Source: Pseudosulfitobacter koreensis
Lineage (GTDB): Bacteria > Pseudomonadota > Alphaproteobacteria > Rhodobacterales > Rhodobacteraceae
NCBI RefSeq assembly: GCF_024733015.1
Contig: NZ_JANKJG010000006.1
Span: 143,419 to 207,418, forward strand
Length of the DNA stretch: 64,000 nt
Reading direction: 5' to 3'
Shown: positions 8,834 through 18,743 of the stretch, in pieces
Layout: each line of letters opens with the position of its first letter
Numbering within the stretch: position 1 is the stretch's first letter
Translations under genes and position numbers: made by a program
Notes under the pieces: generated by a model
Databases searched by the model: none
Told to the model about the DNA's origin: nothing
Seen by the model: only the letters and a program-made list of their open reading frames with translations

Positions 8834-9820
8834 ATGAAACACAAAACACGCAGCTTTGCCCTGTCCCGCCGCGCCGCATTGGGTGGTCTTGCCGCCCTGA
8901 CCGCCAGCGCGCTTGCCCTTCCCGCATTTGCCGCCGAACCACTGAACGTGGTGGCCACCACCGGGATGATCGCCGACGTCGCCCGCCAGATCGGGGGCGA
9001 TGCCGTCACCGTCAAGGCGCTGATGGGGCCGGGGGTCGATCCTCACTCTTACCGCCAGACCCGCAGCGATATCGTGTCGATGACCCGCGCCGACGTGGTC
9101 CTGTGGCACGGGTTGTACCTGGAAGCGCAGATGGAGGAGTTCTTTTTCAATCTGGCGCACCAGCGGCCCGTCTTTGCCGTCGCCGAGGCGCTGCCCAAGG
9201 ATGTCTTGCTGAGCAATGCGGATTACGAAGACCGCTTTGACCCGCACGTCTGGATGGCGCCCGAACTGTTCATCGGCGTGGTCATCGAAGTGGGTCGCGT
9301 GCTGGGCGAGGCGCGCCCCGAGATGGCAGAAGCCTTCGCCGCGAATGCGCTGGCCTATGCGGATCGCCTGCGGGCGCTGGATTCCTATGCCCGCGAGACG
9401 CTGGAACAAGTGCCGCAGGAGCAGCGTGTGCTGCTGACCGCACATGACGCCTTCAGCTATTTCGGACGGGCTTACGGCTTCGAAGTGATGGGCATTCAGG
9501 GCATCTCGACCGAAAGCGAGGCGGGGTTGAACCGGATCAGCGCGCTGGTCGACACCATCGTGACGCGCGGGCTGGGGGCGGTGTTCGTCGAAACCTCGGT
9601 CTCGGACCGGAACATGCGCGCGCTGGTCGAAGGGGCCGAGGCGCGTGGCCACCAGGTGCGCATCGGTGGCGAACTTTTCAGCGACGCGATGGGGCAGGAC
9701 GGAACCTATGAGGGAACCTATATCGGCATGATAGACCACAACGTGACCACCATCGCCCGCGCCTTGGGCGTCGAGGTTCCGGCGGGCGGCATGTCGGGGC
9801 AATTGAACCAGGGAAGCTGA
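8834..9820 (+). CDS. Metal ABC transporter substrate-binding protein (SitA/TroA/MntA type)
   Basis: Periplasmic binding protein of cluster A-I, which captures Mn2+, Zn2+ or Fe2+ for the membrane complex encoded next. 328 residues from the ATG at 8834, which has GAAGGG upstream and lies just after the promoter; an earlier in-frame ATG is inside the promoter. The signal peptide carries a twin-arginine SRRAALGG followed by a hydrophobic stretch ending AFA, so Tat export is possible. Metal ligands are recognisable as His in DPHSYR, His in DPHVWMAP, Glu in VFVETSVSD and Asp in GMIDHN, the His-His-Glu-Asp set of this family. Manganese is favoured by the operator. Confidence 0.93.
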   Translation: MKHKTRSFALSRRAALGGLAALTASALALPAFAAEPLNVVATTGMIADVARQIGGDAVTVKALMGPGVDPHSYRQTRSDIVSMTRADVVLWHGLYLEAQMEEFFFNLAHQRPVFAVAEALPKDVLLSNADYEDRFDPHVWMAPELFIGVVIEVGRVLGEARPEMAEAFAANALAYADRLRALDSYARETLEQVPQEQRVLLTAHDAFSYFGRAYGFEVMGIQGISTESEAGLNRISALVDTIVTRGLGAVFVETSVSDRNMRALVEGAEARGHQVRIGGELFSDAMGQDGTYEGTYIGMIDHNVTTIARALGVEVPAGGMSGQLNQGS

Positions 9821-9823
9821 GCC

Positions 9824-10645
9824 ATGAACCTCAAACTTGCACGCGACAACGGTGCCGCAACCGACGCCGAACGGCGACTGGCAAGCCCGCTGGCGGTGCG
9901 CGGGCTGACGGTATCCTATGGGCAAAAGCCTGCCGTTTTCTCGGTGGACATGACGGTGCGGGCCGGGCACATGACAGCGATCATCGGGCCGAACGGGGCG
10001 GGCAAATCGACCTTGCTCAAGGCCGCGCTGGGTATTCTGAAACCGCTTGCGGGCACGGTCACCGTGCTGGGCCAGCCGGTTGCCTGGCGGCGCGATCACA
10101 TCGCCTATGTGCCGCAGCGCGCCAGTGTCGATTGGGATTTTCCGACCCGCGTGATCGACGTGGTGCTGATGGGCATGTACGGGCAGCTGGGTCTGCTGGG
10201 CCGCGTCCGCCCCAGGCACCGCGCGCAGGCGATGGACTGTCTGGAACGTGTCGGCATGGCCGATTTCGCCACCCGCCAGATCGGGCAGTTGTCCGGTGGC
10301 CAGCAGCAGCGTGTCTTTCTGGCGCGGGCGCTGGCGCAGGGCGCTGATCTTTACCTTCTGGACGAACCCTTTGCCGGGGTCGATGCCGCGACCGAGCAAG
10401 CGATCATCACCGTGCTCAAAGGGTTGCGGGATGCAGGCAAGACTGTGGTGGCCGTGCATCATGACCTGAGTACAGTGCGCGATTATTTCGACGATGTGTT
10501 CCTGATCAACACCCAGGCCGTGGCCGAAGGGCCGGTCGAGACGACGTTCACCCAGGAGAACCTGCAGACCGCTTACGGTGGACGGCTGGCGGGCGCGCAG
10601 ATGGATGCGCTGGCCGAAACGCTGTCTGGGACATCCGCCCGATGA
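9824..10645 (+). CDS. Metal ABC transporter ATP-binding protein (SitB type)
   Basis: Cytosolic ATPase of the same importer. 273 residues, with Walker A GPNGAGKST near residue 56, signature LSGGQQQR near residue 157, Walker B LYLLDEP and the H-loop VHHD. Starts 3 bases after the binding-protein stop and overlaps the first permease gene by 4 bases. Confidence 0.96.
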   Translation: MNLKLARDNGAATDAERRLASPLAVRGLTVSYGQKPAVFSVDMTVRAGHMTAIIGPNGAGKSTLLKAALGILKPLAGTVTVLGQPVAWRRDHIAYVPQRASVDWDFPTRVIDVVLMGMYGQLGLLGRVRPRHRAQAMDCLERVGMADFATRQIGQLSGGQQQRVFLARALAQGADLYLLDEPFAGVDAATEQAIITVLKGLRDAGKTVVAVHHDLSTVRDYFDDVFLINTQAVAEGPVETTFTQENLQTAYGGRLAGAQMDALAETLSGTSAR

Positions 10646-11847
10646 TCTGGGAGGCGCTTACCCTCGGGCTGGGCTACAACGCCACGCTGGTGACCTTGGG
10701 CGCGGCTATTCTGGGCATCGCCGCTGGGGTAGGCGGGTCATTCCTGTTCCTGCGCAAACGTGCGCTGGTCAGCGACGCGATCAGCCATGCGACCCTGCCC
10801 GGTGTCGGGCTGGCCTTTGTGGTGATGGTGGCGCTGGGCGGTGACGGGCGCAATCTGGTCGGCCTGCTGGCGGGTGGAGCCGTCTCGGCGGCCATCGGGC
10901 TGCTGTGCGTGAACTGGCTGACCACCCGCACGCGGCTGGCCGAGGATGCGGCGATCGGCGCTGTCCTGTCGGTGTTCTTCGGCTTTGGCGTCGTGGTGCT
11001 GACCTATATCCAGACCATGAGCAGCGGACGGCAGGCAGGGCTTGAAGGGTTCCTGCTGGGCTCGACCGCCGGGATGCTGCAAAGCGATGCGCTGGTGCTG
11101 GCGCTGGCGGCGGCGCTGACGCTGGCGCTGGTGCTGATCCTGCGGCGTCCGCTGACGCTGGTGGCCTTCGATCCCGATTTTGCCCGCGCGACGGGACGCG
11201 ACGTGAACCGCATTGACCTTGCGATGATGGGCATCGTCATGGCTGTGACCGTCGTGGGGCTGAAGATCGTGGGGCTGATCCTGATCGTGGCGCTGCTGAT
11301 CATCCCGCCGGTCACCGCGCGGTTCTGGACCGAACGGGTTGACCGTGTCCTGCTGGGCGCGGGCATCGTTGGCGGGCTGTCGGGCTATATCGGTGCCGCG
11401 ATCTCGGCGGCGGTGCCGGATGTGCCGACGGGGCCGATCATCGTGCTGGTCGGCGCTGCGCTGTTCCTGATCTCGATGATGTGCGCGCCGGGGCGTGGTG
11501 TCCTGTCGTCGGTGCTGCAGCACCGCCAGTATCAGCGCCGGGTGCATCTACGGCAGGGCTTGCTGGCGCTGGCGCAGGGCCAGCCGATTTACGAGCGTCT
11601 GACAAGGCGTCTGATGGAGCAGCGCGGACTGATACGCGGCGACGGTGTGGCGACCGAAGAGGGGCGCGCCCACGCGGCGCGCGCGTTGCTGGACGAGGCG
11701 CGTTGGCATGTGGTGCGCAACGATCAGGCCTATGCCGCTGCCGCACAACGCTATGATGGGCTGACCGAAATGCAAAAGGTGCTGACCCCTGACCAGATCC
11801 GGGACATCGACGCGCGCCTGCCCGCGCCGCAGGTGATGATGCCATGA
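10642..11847 (+). CDS. Metal ABC transporter permease with cytosolic C-terminal extension (SitC type)
   Basis: Inner-membrane subunit of the ABC-3 family. About residues 1-290 contain the usual eight or so hydrophobic segments, with the SDAISHATLPGVGLAF coupling motif near residue 45. Residues about 290-401 form a charged extension beginning QHRQYQRRVHLR. Its pattern (LTRRLMEQRGLIRGDGVATEEGRAHAA spread over two helices) looks like a winged-helix, DtxR-like fold. Such tails occur in some TroC/MntC proteins. Whether it senses metal or DNA, or only stabilises the complex, cannot be told from sequence. It overlaps both neighbours by 4 bases. Confidence 0.93.
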   Translation: MIWEALTLGLGYNATLVTLGAAILGIAAGVGGSFLFLRKRALVSDAISHATLPGVGLAFVVMVALGGDGRNLVGLLAGGAVSAAIGLLCVNWLTTRTRLAEDAAIGAVLSVFFGFGVVVLTYIQTMSSGRQAGLEGFLLGSTAGMLQSDALVLALAAALTLALVLILRRPLTLVAFDPDFARATGRDVNRIDLAMMGIVMAVTVVGLKIVGLILIVALLIIPPVTARFWTERVDRVLLGAGIVGGLSGYIGAAISAAVPDVPTGPIIVLVGAALFLISMMCAPGRGVLSSVLQHRQYQRRVHLRQGLLALAQGQPIYERLTRRLMEQRGLIRGDGVATEEGRAHAARALLDEARWHVVRNDQAYAAAAQRYDGLTEMQKVLTPDQIRDIDARLPAPQVMMP

Positions 11848-12749
11848 GCGGTTCCGAATTTGTCCCGCTGTCCCTGGTACCGATGCTGATCGGTGTCTGC
11901 GTCGCCGTGGCCTGTGCGCTGCCGGGGAACTTCCTGCTGCTGCGGCGGCAGGCCTTGATCGGCGATGCGATCAGCCACGTGGTTCTGCCGGGGATCGTGG
12001 TGGCGTTTCTGCTGACCGGGATCGTGGCCAGCCTGCCCATGCTGCTGGGGGCTGCGGGTGCCGCACTGGTGGCCGTCGCGGCAATCGAGGCGATCCGGCG
12101 GCTGGGCAAGATCGAGCCGGGCGCGGCGATGGGTGTCGTCTTTACCACCATGTTCGCGGGCGGTGTGCTGCTGCTGGAAATGTCGGACACATCTGCCGTG
12201 CATCTGGACGTGGAACACGCGCTGTACGGCAATCTGGAAAGCCTGATCTGGCTGGACGCGACGGGCTGGTCGTCGCTTTGGGACCCGCAGGCGCTGGCCT
12301 ATTTGCCGGTCGAACTGCCACGGATGGCGGGCGCGCTGGGTCTGGTCGCGCTGTTCATCGCGGTGTTCTGGCGGCCCCTGAAAATCTCGACCTTCGACGA
12401 GGGGTTTGCCCGCACCATGGGTATGCAAACCGGGCCCCTGGGTCTGGCGCTGGTGGTCGTCGCGGCGATTGCGGCGGTGGCGGCGTTTGACGCGGTGGGC
12501 AGTATAATCGTGATCGCGATGTTCATCTGTCCGCCTGCCGCCGCGCGGCTGATGACCAACCGGCTGGAGACGCAGGTGGCCTGGTCGGTGGTCTTTGCGA
12601 CCGTCGCTGCGGTGGCGGGTTACGTGCTGGCAGGCTACGGCCCGCTTTGGCTGGGCGCTGCGGATTCGGTCAGCGCCGCAGGGATGATCGCCACGGTGTC
12701 GGGCGTGCTGGTTGCAGGTGCTGCCCTGATGGGGCCGGCGCGCCGTTAA
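11844..12749 (+). CDS. Metal ABC transporter second permease (SitD type)
   Basis: 301-residue ABC-3 family membrane protein with about eight hydrophobic segments and the GDAISHVVLPG coupling motif near residue 37. It lacks the long tail of the first permease. Two different permeases in an A-B-C-D order is the TroABCD/SitABCD layout rather than the single-permease ZnuABC layout. Last gene of the operon; it ends 11 bases before the convergent uraH stop. Confidence 0.93.
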   Translation: MSGSEFVPLSLVPMLIGVCVAVACALPGNFLLLRRQALIGDAISHVVLPGIVVAFLLTGIVASLPMLLGAAGAALVAVAAIEAIRRLGKIEPGAAMGVVFTTMFAGGVLLLEMSDTSAVHLDVEHALYGNLESLIWLDATGWSSLWDPQALAYLPVELPRMAGALGLVALFIAVFWRPLKISTFDEGFARTMGMQTGPLGLALVVVAAIAAVAAFDAVGSIIVIAMFICPPAAARLMTNRLETQVAWSVVFATVAAVAGYVLAGYGPLWLGAADSVSAAGMIATVSGVLVAGAALMGPARR

Positions 12750-12760
12750 CTGGCGCGGTG

Positions 12761-13120
12761 TCAGCTGCCGCGATAGGTCGAATAGCCGAAGGGCGACAGC
12801 AACAGTGGCACGTGGTAATGCGCGTCGACGTCCGAGATGCCGAACCGGATCGGGATACGGTTGAGGAAACGGGGGTGCTCAGCGGGCACGCCAATGCTGT
12901 CGAAATAGTCGCCCGCTTCGAATTCCAATTCGTACTGGCCCTCGCGGAAGCCTTCGGCGGGCAGGATGTGGCTGTCGGTGCGGCCATCGGCATTGGTGAC
13001 CATATGCGACACCTTGACCTTGGCTGTTGCCTCGAAGCGATAGAGCGTGATGGACAGACCGGCGGCGGGTTTGCCGGTGCTGGTGTCCAGAACATGCGTT
13101 GTCAGATATCCCGATGCCAT
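12761..13120 (-). CDS. uraH: 5-hydroxyisourate hydrolase (transthyretin-like)
   Basis: Hydrolyses 5-hydroxyisourate to OHCU in the uric-acid-to-allantoin pathway. 119 residues, a typical length. N-terminal GYLTTHVLDTSTGKPA supplies the active-site His, HYHVPLLLSP lies near residue 105, and the protein ends in the diagnostic YRGS tetrapeptide. No uricase or OHCU decarboxylase lies nearby. The M20 amidohydrolase at 32500 could act later in the same ureide pathway, but the two are far apart. Confidence 0.96.
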   Translation of the reverse strand: MASGYLTTHVLDTSTGKPAAGLSITLYRFEATAKVKVSHMVTNADGRTDSHILPAEGFREGQYELEFEAGDYFDSIGVPAEHPRFLNRIPIRFGISDVDAHYHVPLLLSPFGYSTYRGS

Positions 13121-13267
13121 TGCGTCTTCTCCTGTCTTTTGCACAGATTGACCACAGCGGCGTCCGAAGCGCAAAAGGATTTCGCCCCCCGTTCGGGCGA
13201 CAGTCGGCTTGCCCCCTGTGGCGTTTCGTGGCTGACTTGGCGCGAACACGAACCGGAGGGCCACGCC

Positions 13268-14617
13268 ATGAAAGACGACAATTTCCTGCGCGCCAACAAT
13301 GCGCGCCACATGTTTCATCCGATGGGCCACCCCGGCGACGCGCTGGCCCATGCGCCGACGATCATCACCAAGGCAGAAAATTCGTCGATCACCGACATTG
13401 ACGGGCACCAGACGGTGGATGCCGTGGGCGGGCTCTGGTGCGTGAATCTCGGCTATTCCAACAACGTGGTGAAAGAGGCGATTGCCAAGCAGCTTTACGA
13501 TCTGCCCTATTATTCGGCCTTTGCGGGCACGTCGAACCCGGCGGCTATCGAAGCCAGCTATGCCGTGCGCGAATTCTTTGAGGACGACGGCATCGGCCGC
13601 GTCTTCTTCACTTCGGGCGGGTCTGACAGCGTGGAAACCTGCCTGCGGCTGGCGCGGCAATACCACCGCATCAAGGGGGAGCCGGGGCGGACCAAGTTCC
13701 TGAGCCTGAAAAAAGGCTATCACGGCACCCATTTTGGGGGTGCGTCGGTCAACGGCAATAACCGCTTCCGGGTCAATTACGAGCCGCTGATGCCGGGCTG
13801 TTTCCACCTTCCTGCGCCCTATACCTATCGCAACCCCTACGGCGAGACCGATCCGGTGTTTCTGGCGCAGAACATCGCCGCCGCGATGGAGGACGAGATA
13901 TTGTTTCAGGGCGCGGGCAGCATCGCGGCCTTCATCATGGAGCCGATCCAGGGCGCAGGTGGTGTGATCGTGCCCGACGCCAGCTTCATGAGCCTGATGC
14001 GCGAAATCTGCGACCGACATGGCATCCTGCTGATCGCGGATGAGGTGATCACCGGGTTCGGGCGCACCGGCGATTGGTCGGGCAGCCGCCATTGGGGCGT
14101 CAAACCGGACATGATGTGCACGGCCAAGGGCATCACTTCGGGTTATTTTCCCGTCGGCGCAGCGCTGCTGAGCGAAGAGGTGGCACAGGTGTTCGAAACG
14201 GCGGACGAGACCGGTGCCATCTACCACGGCTATACCTATTCGGCCCATCCGGTGGGGGCTGCAGCCGTCACCGCCTGCCTGTCGGAAACGCTGCGGCTGG
14301 ACACAAGGACCAATGCGGCGGCGCGGGGCACCCAACTGTACGAGGGGATGCTGAAACTGGCCGAGAAATACGATTTCATCGGTGACGTGCGCGGCGGTCA
14401 CGGGCTGATGACCGGGGTGGAGCTGGTCAGCGAGACGATCAACAAGACACCGATGGACATGGAGACGATGAAACGCGTCCACAAAACCGCCTATGACAAC
14501 GGCGCGATGGTGCGTCTGGGGGGCAACAATATCCTGATGTCACCGCCGTTGATCATCACCGAGGCCGAGGTCGATCAGGTGATTTCCGCGCTGGACAAGG
14601 GCTTTGCCGAGGCCTGA
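13268..14617 (+). CDS. Class III PLP-dependent aminotransferase (omega-transaminase type)
   Basis: 449 residues from an ATG preceded by GGAGG. Fold type I class III transaminase with GSDSVETCLRLARQ, the PLP-aspartate region LLIADEVITGFGRTG, and the Schiff-base lysine in TAKGITSGYFP near residue 290. This subgroup uses pyruvate as amino acceptor with omega-amino acids or amines (beta-alanine, taurine, putrescine relatives). The exact donor cannot be assigned. In-frame open sequence continues upstream into the previous gene's DNA but has no ribosome site, so it is not included. Confidence 0.92.
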   Translation: MKDDNFLRANNARHMFHPMGHPGDALAHAPTIITKAENSSITDIDGHQTVDAVGGLWCVNLGYSNNVVKEAIAKQLYDLPYYSAFAGTSNPAAIEASYAVREFFEDDGIGRVFFTSGGSDSVETCLRLARQYHRIKGEPGRTKFLSLKKGYHGTHFGGASVNGNNRFRVNYEPLMPGCFHLPAPYTYRNPYGETDPVFLAQNIAAAMEDEILFQGAGSIAAFIMEPIQGAGGVIVPDASFMSLMREICDRHGILLIADEVITGFGRTGDWSGSRHWGVKPDMMCTAKGITSGYFPVGAALLSEEVAQVFETADETGAIYHGYTYSAHPVGAAAVTACLSETLRLDTRTNAAARGTQLYEGMLKLAEKYDFIGDVRGGHGLMTGVELVSETINKTPMDMETMKRVHKTAYDNGAMVRLGGNNILMSPPLIITEAEVDQVISALDKGFAEA

Positions 14618-14693
14618 AGCGCTGGGAATGGCCCGTGGATAACTCGGGCTTCGCGCTTTTAGAATCGGCGCGTGGCGTGCTAGATATGGCGTC

Positions 14694-16544
14694 ATGGCCA
14701 TACCAGACAACAATATCAGCGATCTGCGCCCCGTGATCCGACAGTTGGACGAGGGCGCGATCAACCGCATTGCCGCGGGCGAGGTGGTCGAGCGCCCCGC
14801 CTCTGCGGTCAAGGAGTTGGTCGAGAACGCGCTGGACGCGGGCGCGCGGCGTGTGACCATCGACATCGCCGACGGTGGCAAGACGCTGATCCGCGTCACC
14901 GATGACGGGTGCGGGATCGCGGGCCACGATCTGGCGCTGGCGCTGAGCCGCCATGCCACGTCCAAGATCGACGGTTCGGACCTTTTGAACATCCACACCT
15001 TCGGCTTTCGCGGCGAGGCCTTGCCCAGCCTGGGCGCCGTGGGACGGCTGAGCATTTCAAGCCGGGTGCCCGGTGCCGATGCGTATCAGATCAAGGTCGA
15101 GGGGGGCGCGATGGGCACTGTCCGCCCCGTGGCGCTGAATGCGGGCACGGTCGTCACGTTGGGCGATCTGTTCTATGCCACACCCGCGCGGCTGAAGTTC
15201 ATGCGCACCGACCGTGCCGAGGCGCAGGCGATCACCGACATCATCAAGCGGCTGGCGATGGCAGAACCTTTCGTGCGATTCGAGTTGCGCGATATCTCCA
15301 ACGACAGCCCGCGCACGGTGTTCGTCGCCGAGGCGCAGTCGGGCGATATGTTCGACGCGCTGCACGGGCGGCTGGCGACGGTTCTGGGCCGTGAATTTGC
15401 CGACAATGCACTGGCGATTGATGCCGAGCGGGACGGGCTGCACCTGACGGGCTATGCAGCGTTGCCGACATATTCACGCGGGTCTGCCGTGGCGCAGTAC
15501 CTCTTCGTCAACGGGCGTCCCGTGCGTGACAAGCTGTTGGTGGGCGCGCTGCGTGGGGCCTATTTCGATTTCCTGAGCCGTGACAGGCATCCGGCGGCGG
15601 CGTTGTTTCTGGACTGCGATCCGACGCTGGTCGATGTGAACGTGCATCCCGCGAAATCCGAGGTGCGGTTTCGTGATCCGGCTTTGGCGCGTGGGCTGAT
15701 CGTGTCGGCGCTGCGTCATGCGCTGGCGGGGGCGGGGCACCGTGCGTCATCGACCGTGGCGGGCGGCGTGATCGAGGCGATGCAGCCCGAGCGGACCGGT
15801 GCGGATGTCAGCGTACCGCGTGTCTACCAGATGGACCGGCCCAGCCTGGGTCTGCGGGCGTCGCCCTATCAAACGCCGCAGCACGGCGGCTTTGCCGAGA
15901 TGGCGCGCGATTACAGCGGGCAGGTGGCAGCACCTGCGCCCGTGCAGGACGGCGATCCGCACGATTTGCCGCTGGGCACCGCGCGCGGGCAGGTGCACGA
16001 GAATTACATCATCGCGCAGACCGCCAGCGGCATGGTCATCGTCGATCAGCACGCCGCACACGAGCGTCTGGTCTACGAAAAGCTGAAACGCCAGATGGCC
16101 GACAACGGCGTGGCGGCGCAGGCATTGCTGATCCCCGAGATCGTCGAGCTGAGCGAGGGCGATTGCGCGCGTCTGCTGGAACTGGCGGATGATCTGGCGC
16201 GGCTGGGCCTGGGGATCGAGGCCTTTGGCGGCGGGGCCATCGCCGTGCGCGAAACGCCCGCGATCCTGGGCGAGGTCAATGCCGAGGCGATGATCAAGGA
16301 TATTCTGGACGAGCTGGACGACATGGGCAGCAGCCAGACCGTACAGGCGCGGATCGAGGCTATTCTCAGTCGCGTTGCCTGTCACGGGTCGATCCGGTCG
16401 GGGCGCTGGATGCGCGCCGAAGAGATGAACGCGCTCTTGCGCGAGATGGAGGCGACACCGCATTCGGGACAGTGCAACCACGGGCGGCCCACCTACGTCG
16501 AGTTGAAGCTGGCCGATATCGAACGGCTTTTCGGGCGCACATGA
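14694..16544 (+). CDS. mutL: DNA mismatch repair protein MutL
   Basis: Couples MutS mismatch recognition to strand incision. 616 residues. The GHKL ATPase domain comes first, with [21 protein letters not shown] near residue 25 and DDGCGI and FRGEALPS after it. The C-terminal dimerisation domain has [12 protein letters not shown], matching the DQHA-x2-E-x4-E endonuclease motif, and QCNHGRPT near the end. Carrying the endonuclease motif implies MutL itself nicks the strand, as in bacteria without MutH. rmuC follows with an ATGA overlap. Confidence 0.97.
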   Translation: MAIPDNNISDLRPVIRQLDEGAINRIAAGEVVERPASAVKELVENALDAGARRVTIDIADGGKTLIRVTDDGCGIAGHDLALALSRHATSKIDGSDLLNIHTFGFRGEALPSLGAVGRLSISSRVPGADAYQIKVEGGAMGTVRPVALNAGTVVTLGDLFYATPARLKFMRTDRAEAQAITDIIKRLAMAEPFVRFELRDISNDSPRTVFVAEAQSGDMFDALHGRLATVLGREFADNALAIDAERDGLHLTGYAALPTYSRGSAVAQYLFVNGRPVRDKLLVGALRGAYFDFLSRDRHPAAALFLDCDPTLVDVNVHPAKSEVRFRDPALARGLIVSALRHALAGAGHRASSTVAGGVIEAMQPERTGADVSVPRVYQMDRPSLGLRASPYQTPQHGGFAEMARDYSGQVAAPAPVQDGDPHDLPLGTARGQVHENYIIAQTASGMVIVDQHAAHERLVYEKLKRQMADNGVAAQALLIPEIVELSEGDCARLLELADDLARLGLGIEAFGGGAIAVRETPAILGEVNAEAMIKDILDELDDMGSSQTVQARIEAILSRVACHGSIRSGRWMRAEEMNALLREMEATPHSGQCNHGRPTYVELKLADIERLFGRT

Positions 16545-17776
16545 TCGAGATCGCGGGACAATCCTATGCGCTGAGCGATCCGCTGGTGCTGGCCGCTGCG
16601 GGGGCCGGGCTGATGCTGTTGCTGATCGTATTCCTGCTGATCGCGACGGTGCGTGCGGCGGGGCGCTCTGCGCGGATGGCGATACCGCTGTCGCAGCAGA
16701 TGCAGATGCTGGGGCAGAACGTACACCAGCTGGGCATGGGGCAGGCGCAATTGCAGGGCGGGCTGCAGACGGTCAGCGACACGCAGGCCCATGCACAGGC
16801 GCAGATGATCCAGACCGTCGAGGCGCGTCTGGCACATGTCCAGCAACAGATGCAGGACCGTCTGGCCGACAACGCCGCGCGCAGCCAGCGCGCCATGACC
16901 GAGATGCAGGAACGCATGCGCGAGACCTTGCACGGCTCGTCCAAGCAGACCACGACCAGCCTGACGCAATTGCAGGAACGGCTGGCGTCCATCGACAAGG
17001 CGCAGGACAATATCACCAAGCTGTCGGGGGACGTGCTGTCACTGCAGGACATCCTGTCCAACAAGCAGACGCGCGGGGCGTTCGGGGAAATCCAGCTGAC
17101 CGATATCGTCAGCAAGGCGCTGCCGCGCGACAGCTACCAGATGCAGGCGACGCTTTCGAACGGACGGCGGGCCGATTGCCTGATCCATCTGCCCAACCCG
17201 CCCGGCCCCATCGTGATCGACAGCAAATTCCCGCTGGAAGCCTACGAGGCGCTGCGCAAGGCCAAGTCGGATTGGGATCTGAACGAGGCCGCCAAGGCGA
17301 TGCGTGTCGCGGTCAAGAAACACATCAATGATATTTCGACCAAGTATATCCTTGAGGGCGAAACCGCAGACGGGGCGCTGATGTTCCTGCCGTCCGAGGC
17401 GGTCTATGCCGAGTTGCACGCGAATTTCCCCGAACTGGTGCGTGCGGGGTTCGATGCGCGGGTCTGGATCGTGTCCCCGACCACCTGCATGGCCACGCTG
17501 AACACCATGCGCGCGATTCTGAAGGATGCGCGGATGCGCGAACAGGCGGGCGCGATCCGCACGACGCTGCGCCAATTGCACCGCGACGTCGAGATCGTGG
17601 TGGAGCGCGTGGACAAGCTGAACCTGCATTTCGGTCAGGCGCGCAAGGATCTGGACGGGATCAGCACCGCCGCTGAGCGTGCGGGAAAACGGGCGGCGCG
17701 GCTGGACAACTTCGACTTCGAGGAAATCGACGAGGTGCCCAGCAAAGTCGTGCCGCTGGCCACGCCCGAGACATAA
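16541..17776 (+). CDS. rmuC: RmuC family DNA recombination protein
   Basis: 411 residues from the ATG overlapping the mutL stop. One N-terminal transmembrane segment (about residues 15-40) is followed by a long Gln-rich coiled coil (about 50-160) and the RmuC domain with [15 protein letters not shown] near 225 and [18 protein letters not shown] near 285. RmuC limits inverted-repeat recombination in E. coli by an unknown mechanism, and the fold resembles restriction nucleases. Coupling to mutL groups two genome-maintenance functions in one transcript. Confidence 0.93.
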   Translation: MIEIAGQSYALSDPLVLAAAGAGLMLLLIVFLLIATVRAAGRSARMAIPLSQQMQMLGQNVHQLGMGQAQLQGGLQTVSDTQAHAQAQMIQTVEARLAHVQQQMQDRLADNAARSQRAMTEMQERMRETLHGSSKQTTTSLTQLQERLASIDKAQDNITKLSGDVLSLQDILSNKQTRGAFGEIQLTDIVSKALPRDSYQMQATLSNGRRADCLIHLPNPPGPIVIDSKFPLEAYEALRKAKSDWDLNEAAKAMRVAVKKHINDISTKYILEGETADGALMFLPSEAVYAELHANFPELVRAGFDARVWIVSPTTCMATLNTMRAILKDARMREQAGAIRTTLRQLHRDVEIVVERVDKLNLHFGQARKDLDGISTAAERAGKRAARLDNFDFEEIDEVPSKVVPLATPET

Positions 17777-17844
17777 CGCAGGCTTGTGAAGCGCCTGCAT
17801 TTGCGGCATAGGCAGCCATCCCCCAGCCACGAAAGGCGACCCCC

Positions 17845-18012
17845 GTGGATTACAAGAAATCAGGCAATGCCAAAGTCGGTAAAAACGCGCCCCGTCACAG
17901 CGAACACAACGCCAAAGGGTCGGACAAGAACCCTTTCGGCAAGGGTTCGGACAAGGCCGCATTGTTGGCCCGCATGAAGGCCGCAGCCGAATCGAAGAAA
18001 AGCCATGACTGA
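17845..18012 (+). CDS. Small basic protein of 55 residues, unknown function
   Basis: GTG start with AAAGGCGAC upstream. Highly hydrophilic, about a quarter Lys/Arg, with the internal near-repeat KGSDKNPFGKGSDKAALLAR and a C-terminus ESKKSHD. No hydrophobic segment or known domain. I recognise similar short Lys-Gly-Ser-Asp proteins in Rhodobacteraceae but know no function; nucleic-acid binding is only a guess. It ends before a strong hairpin at 18029. Confidence 0.6.
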   Translation: MDYKKSGNAKVGKNAPRHSEHNAKGSDKNPFGKGSDKAALLARMKAAAESKKSHD

Positions 18013-18028
18013 ACGGTCCAAAGCAGCA

Positions 18029-18060
18029 GGTCGCGTCCCATGCTCAAGACGGACGCGACC
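18029..18060. terminator. Bidirectional hairpin between convergent genes
   Basis: Perfect 10-bp stem GGTCGCGTCC / GGACGCGACC (18029-18038, 18051-18060) with a 12-base loop, between the small plus-strand gene and chrR. There is no strong T-run on either side, so termination efficiency is uncertain. Confidence 0.5.
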
Positions 18061-18078
18061 GAAGACCCAGACCACCCG

Positions 18079-18738
18079 TCAGATACGGATGAACCGCTGG
18101 ACAATCCGCGGCAACAGCCCCTTGAACTGCAGGGGCGCGTCGGAAACCGCGAGACAGATGCAATCTTCGTGAATGTCGGCGATGGGTGTGTGGTTCACCG
18201 CCGTATCCGCTGTTTCCACATCGCCGCGCGCGAAATAACCGTCTTCGTCCTGGAACGCGCCCTGCAAGACCATCGTCATCTCGACGCCGTTGTGGCCGTG
18301 GTCGGGCATCGCGGCCCCTGCCGGAATGTGCAGCAGCCGCGCCGTGGCTTGCGACGACGTGGGCAGGATCGCCTGACGCACGCCCATGCCGATATGGCGC
18401 CATTTTACGCCGGTCAGATCGTCGCCGATGTAATCGCTGAGCGGTGCGGGCACAGTGCTGCCCGTGCGTTTGGCCGGTGCGCGCTTGGCTGTGACAGCCG
18501 CATTCTCGATCCGCTCCATCACGGCGGCCAGGCTGCCGGTGTCCAGCGTCGCCAGCGTTTCGTCGCCAGTGTCCAGCATCGCGCCGCCGATGCTGTCGTA
18601 GCTGGCCAGTTGCGCGCGGCACTCGTCACACATTGAAACATGGGTCGCCACCAGGATATTGAACGCCTCGGGCAGGGTGCCTGCCGAGTATCCCATCAGC
18701 AACTGGTCCGTGATGTGGTGTTTGATGTTGTTTGTCAT
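18079..18738 (-). CDS. chrR: ChrR-type zinc-binding anti-sigma factor with cupin domain
   Basis: Cytosolic anti-sigma factor that holds sigmaE inactive until singlet oxygen triggers release. 219 residues. The N-terminal ZAS domain has the zinc ligands His8 (or His7), His33, Cys37 and Cys40 (HVSMCDEC). From about residue 110 a cupin domain contains PDHGHNGVEMTMVLQG, the metal-binding core required for the singlet-oxygen response in Rhodobacter sphaeroides. The ATG lies 5 bases after the rpoE stop. Confidence 0.95.
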   Translation of the reverse strand: MTNNIKHHITDQLLMGYSAGTLPEAFNILVATHVSMCDECRAQLASYDSIGGAMLDTGDETLATLDTGSLAAVMERIENAAVTAKRAPAKRTGSTVPAPLSDYIGDDLTGVKWRHIGMGVRQAILPTSSQATARLLHIPAGAAMPDHGHNGVEMTMVLQGAFQDEDGYFARGDVETADTAVNHTPIADIHEDCICLAVSDAPLQFKGLLPRIVQRFIRI

Positions 18739-18743
18739 TGCTC

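Noticed and set aside
12647..13267. Upstream extension of the class III aminotransferase
   Set aside because: Overlaps the SitD and UraH genes and lacks similarity; the ATG at 13268 has a good ribosome site and the family N-terminus.
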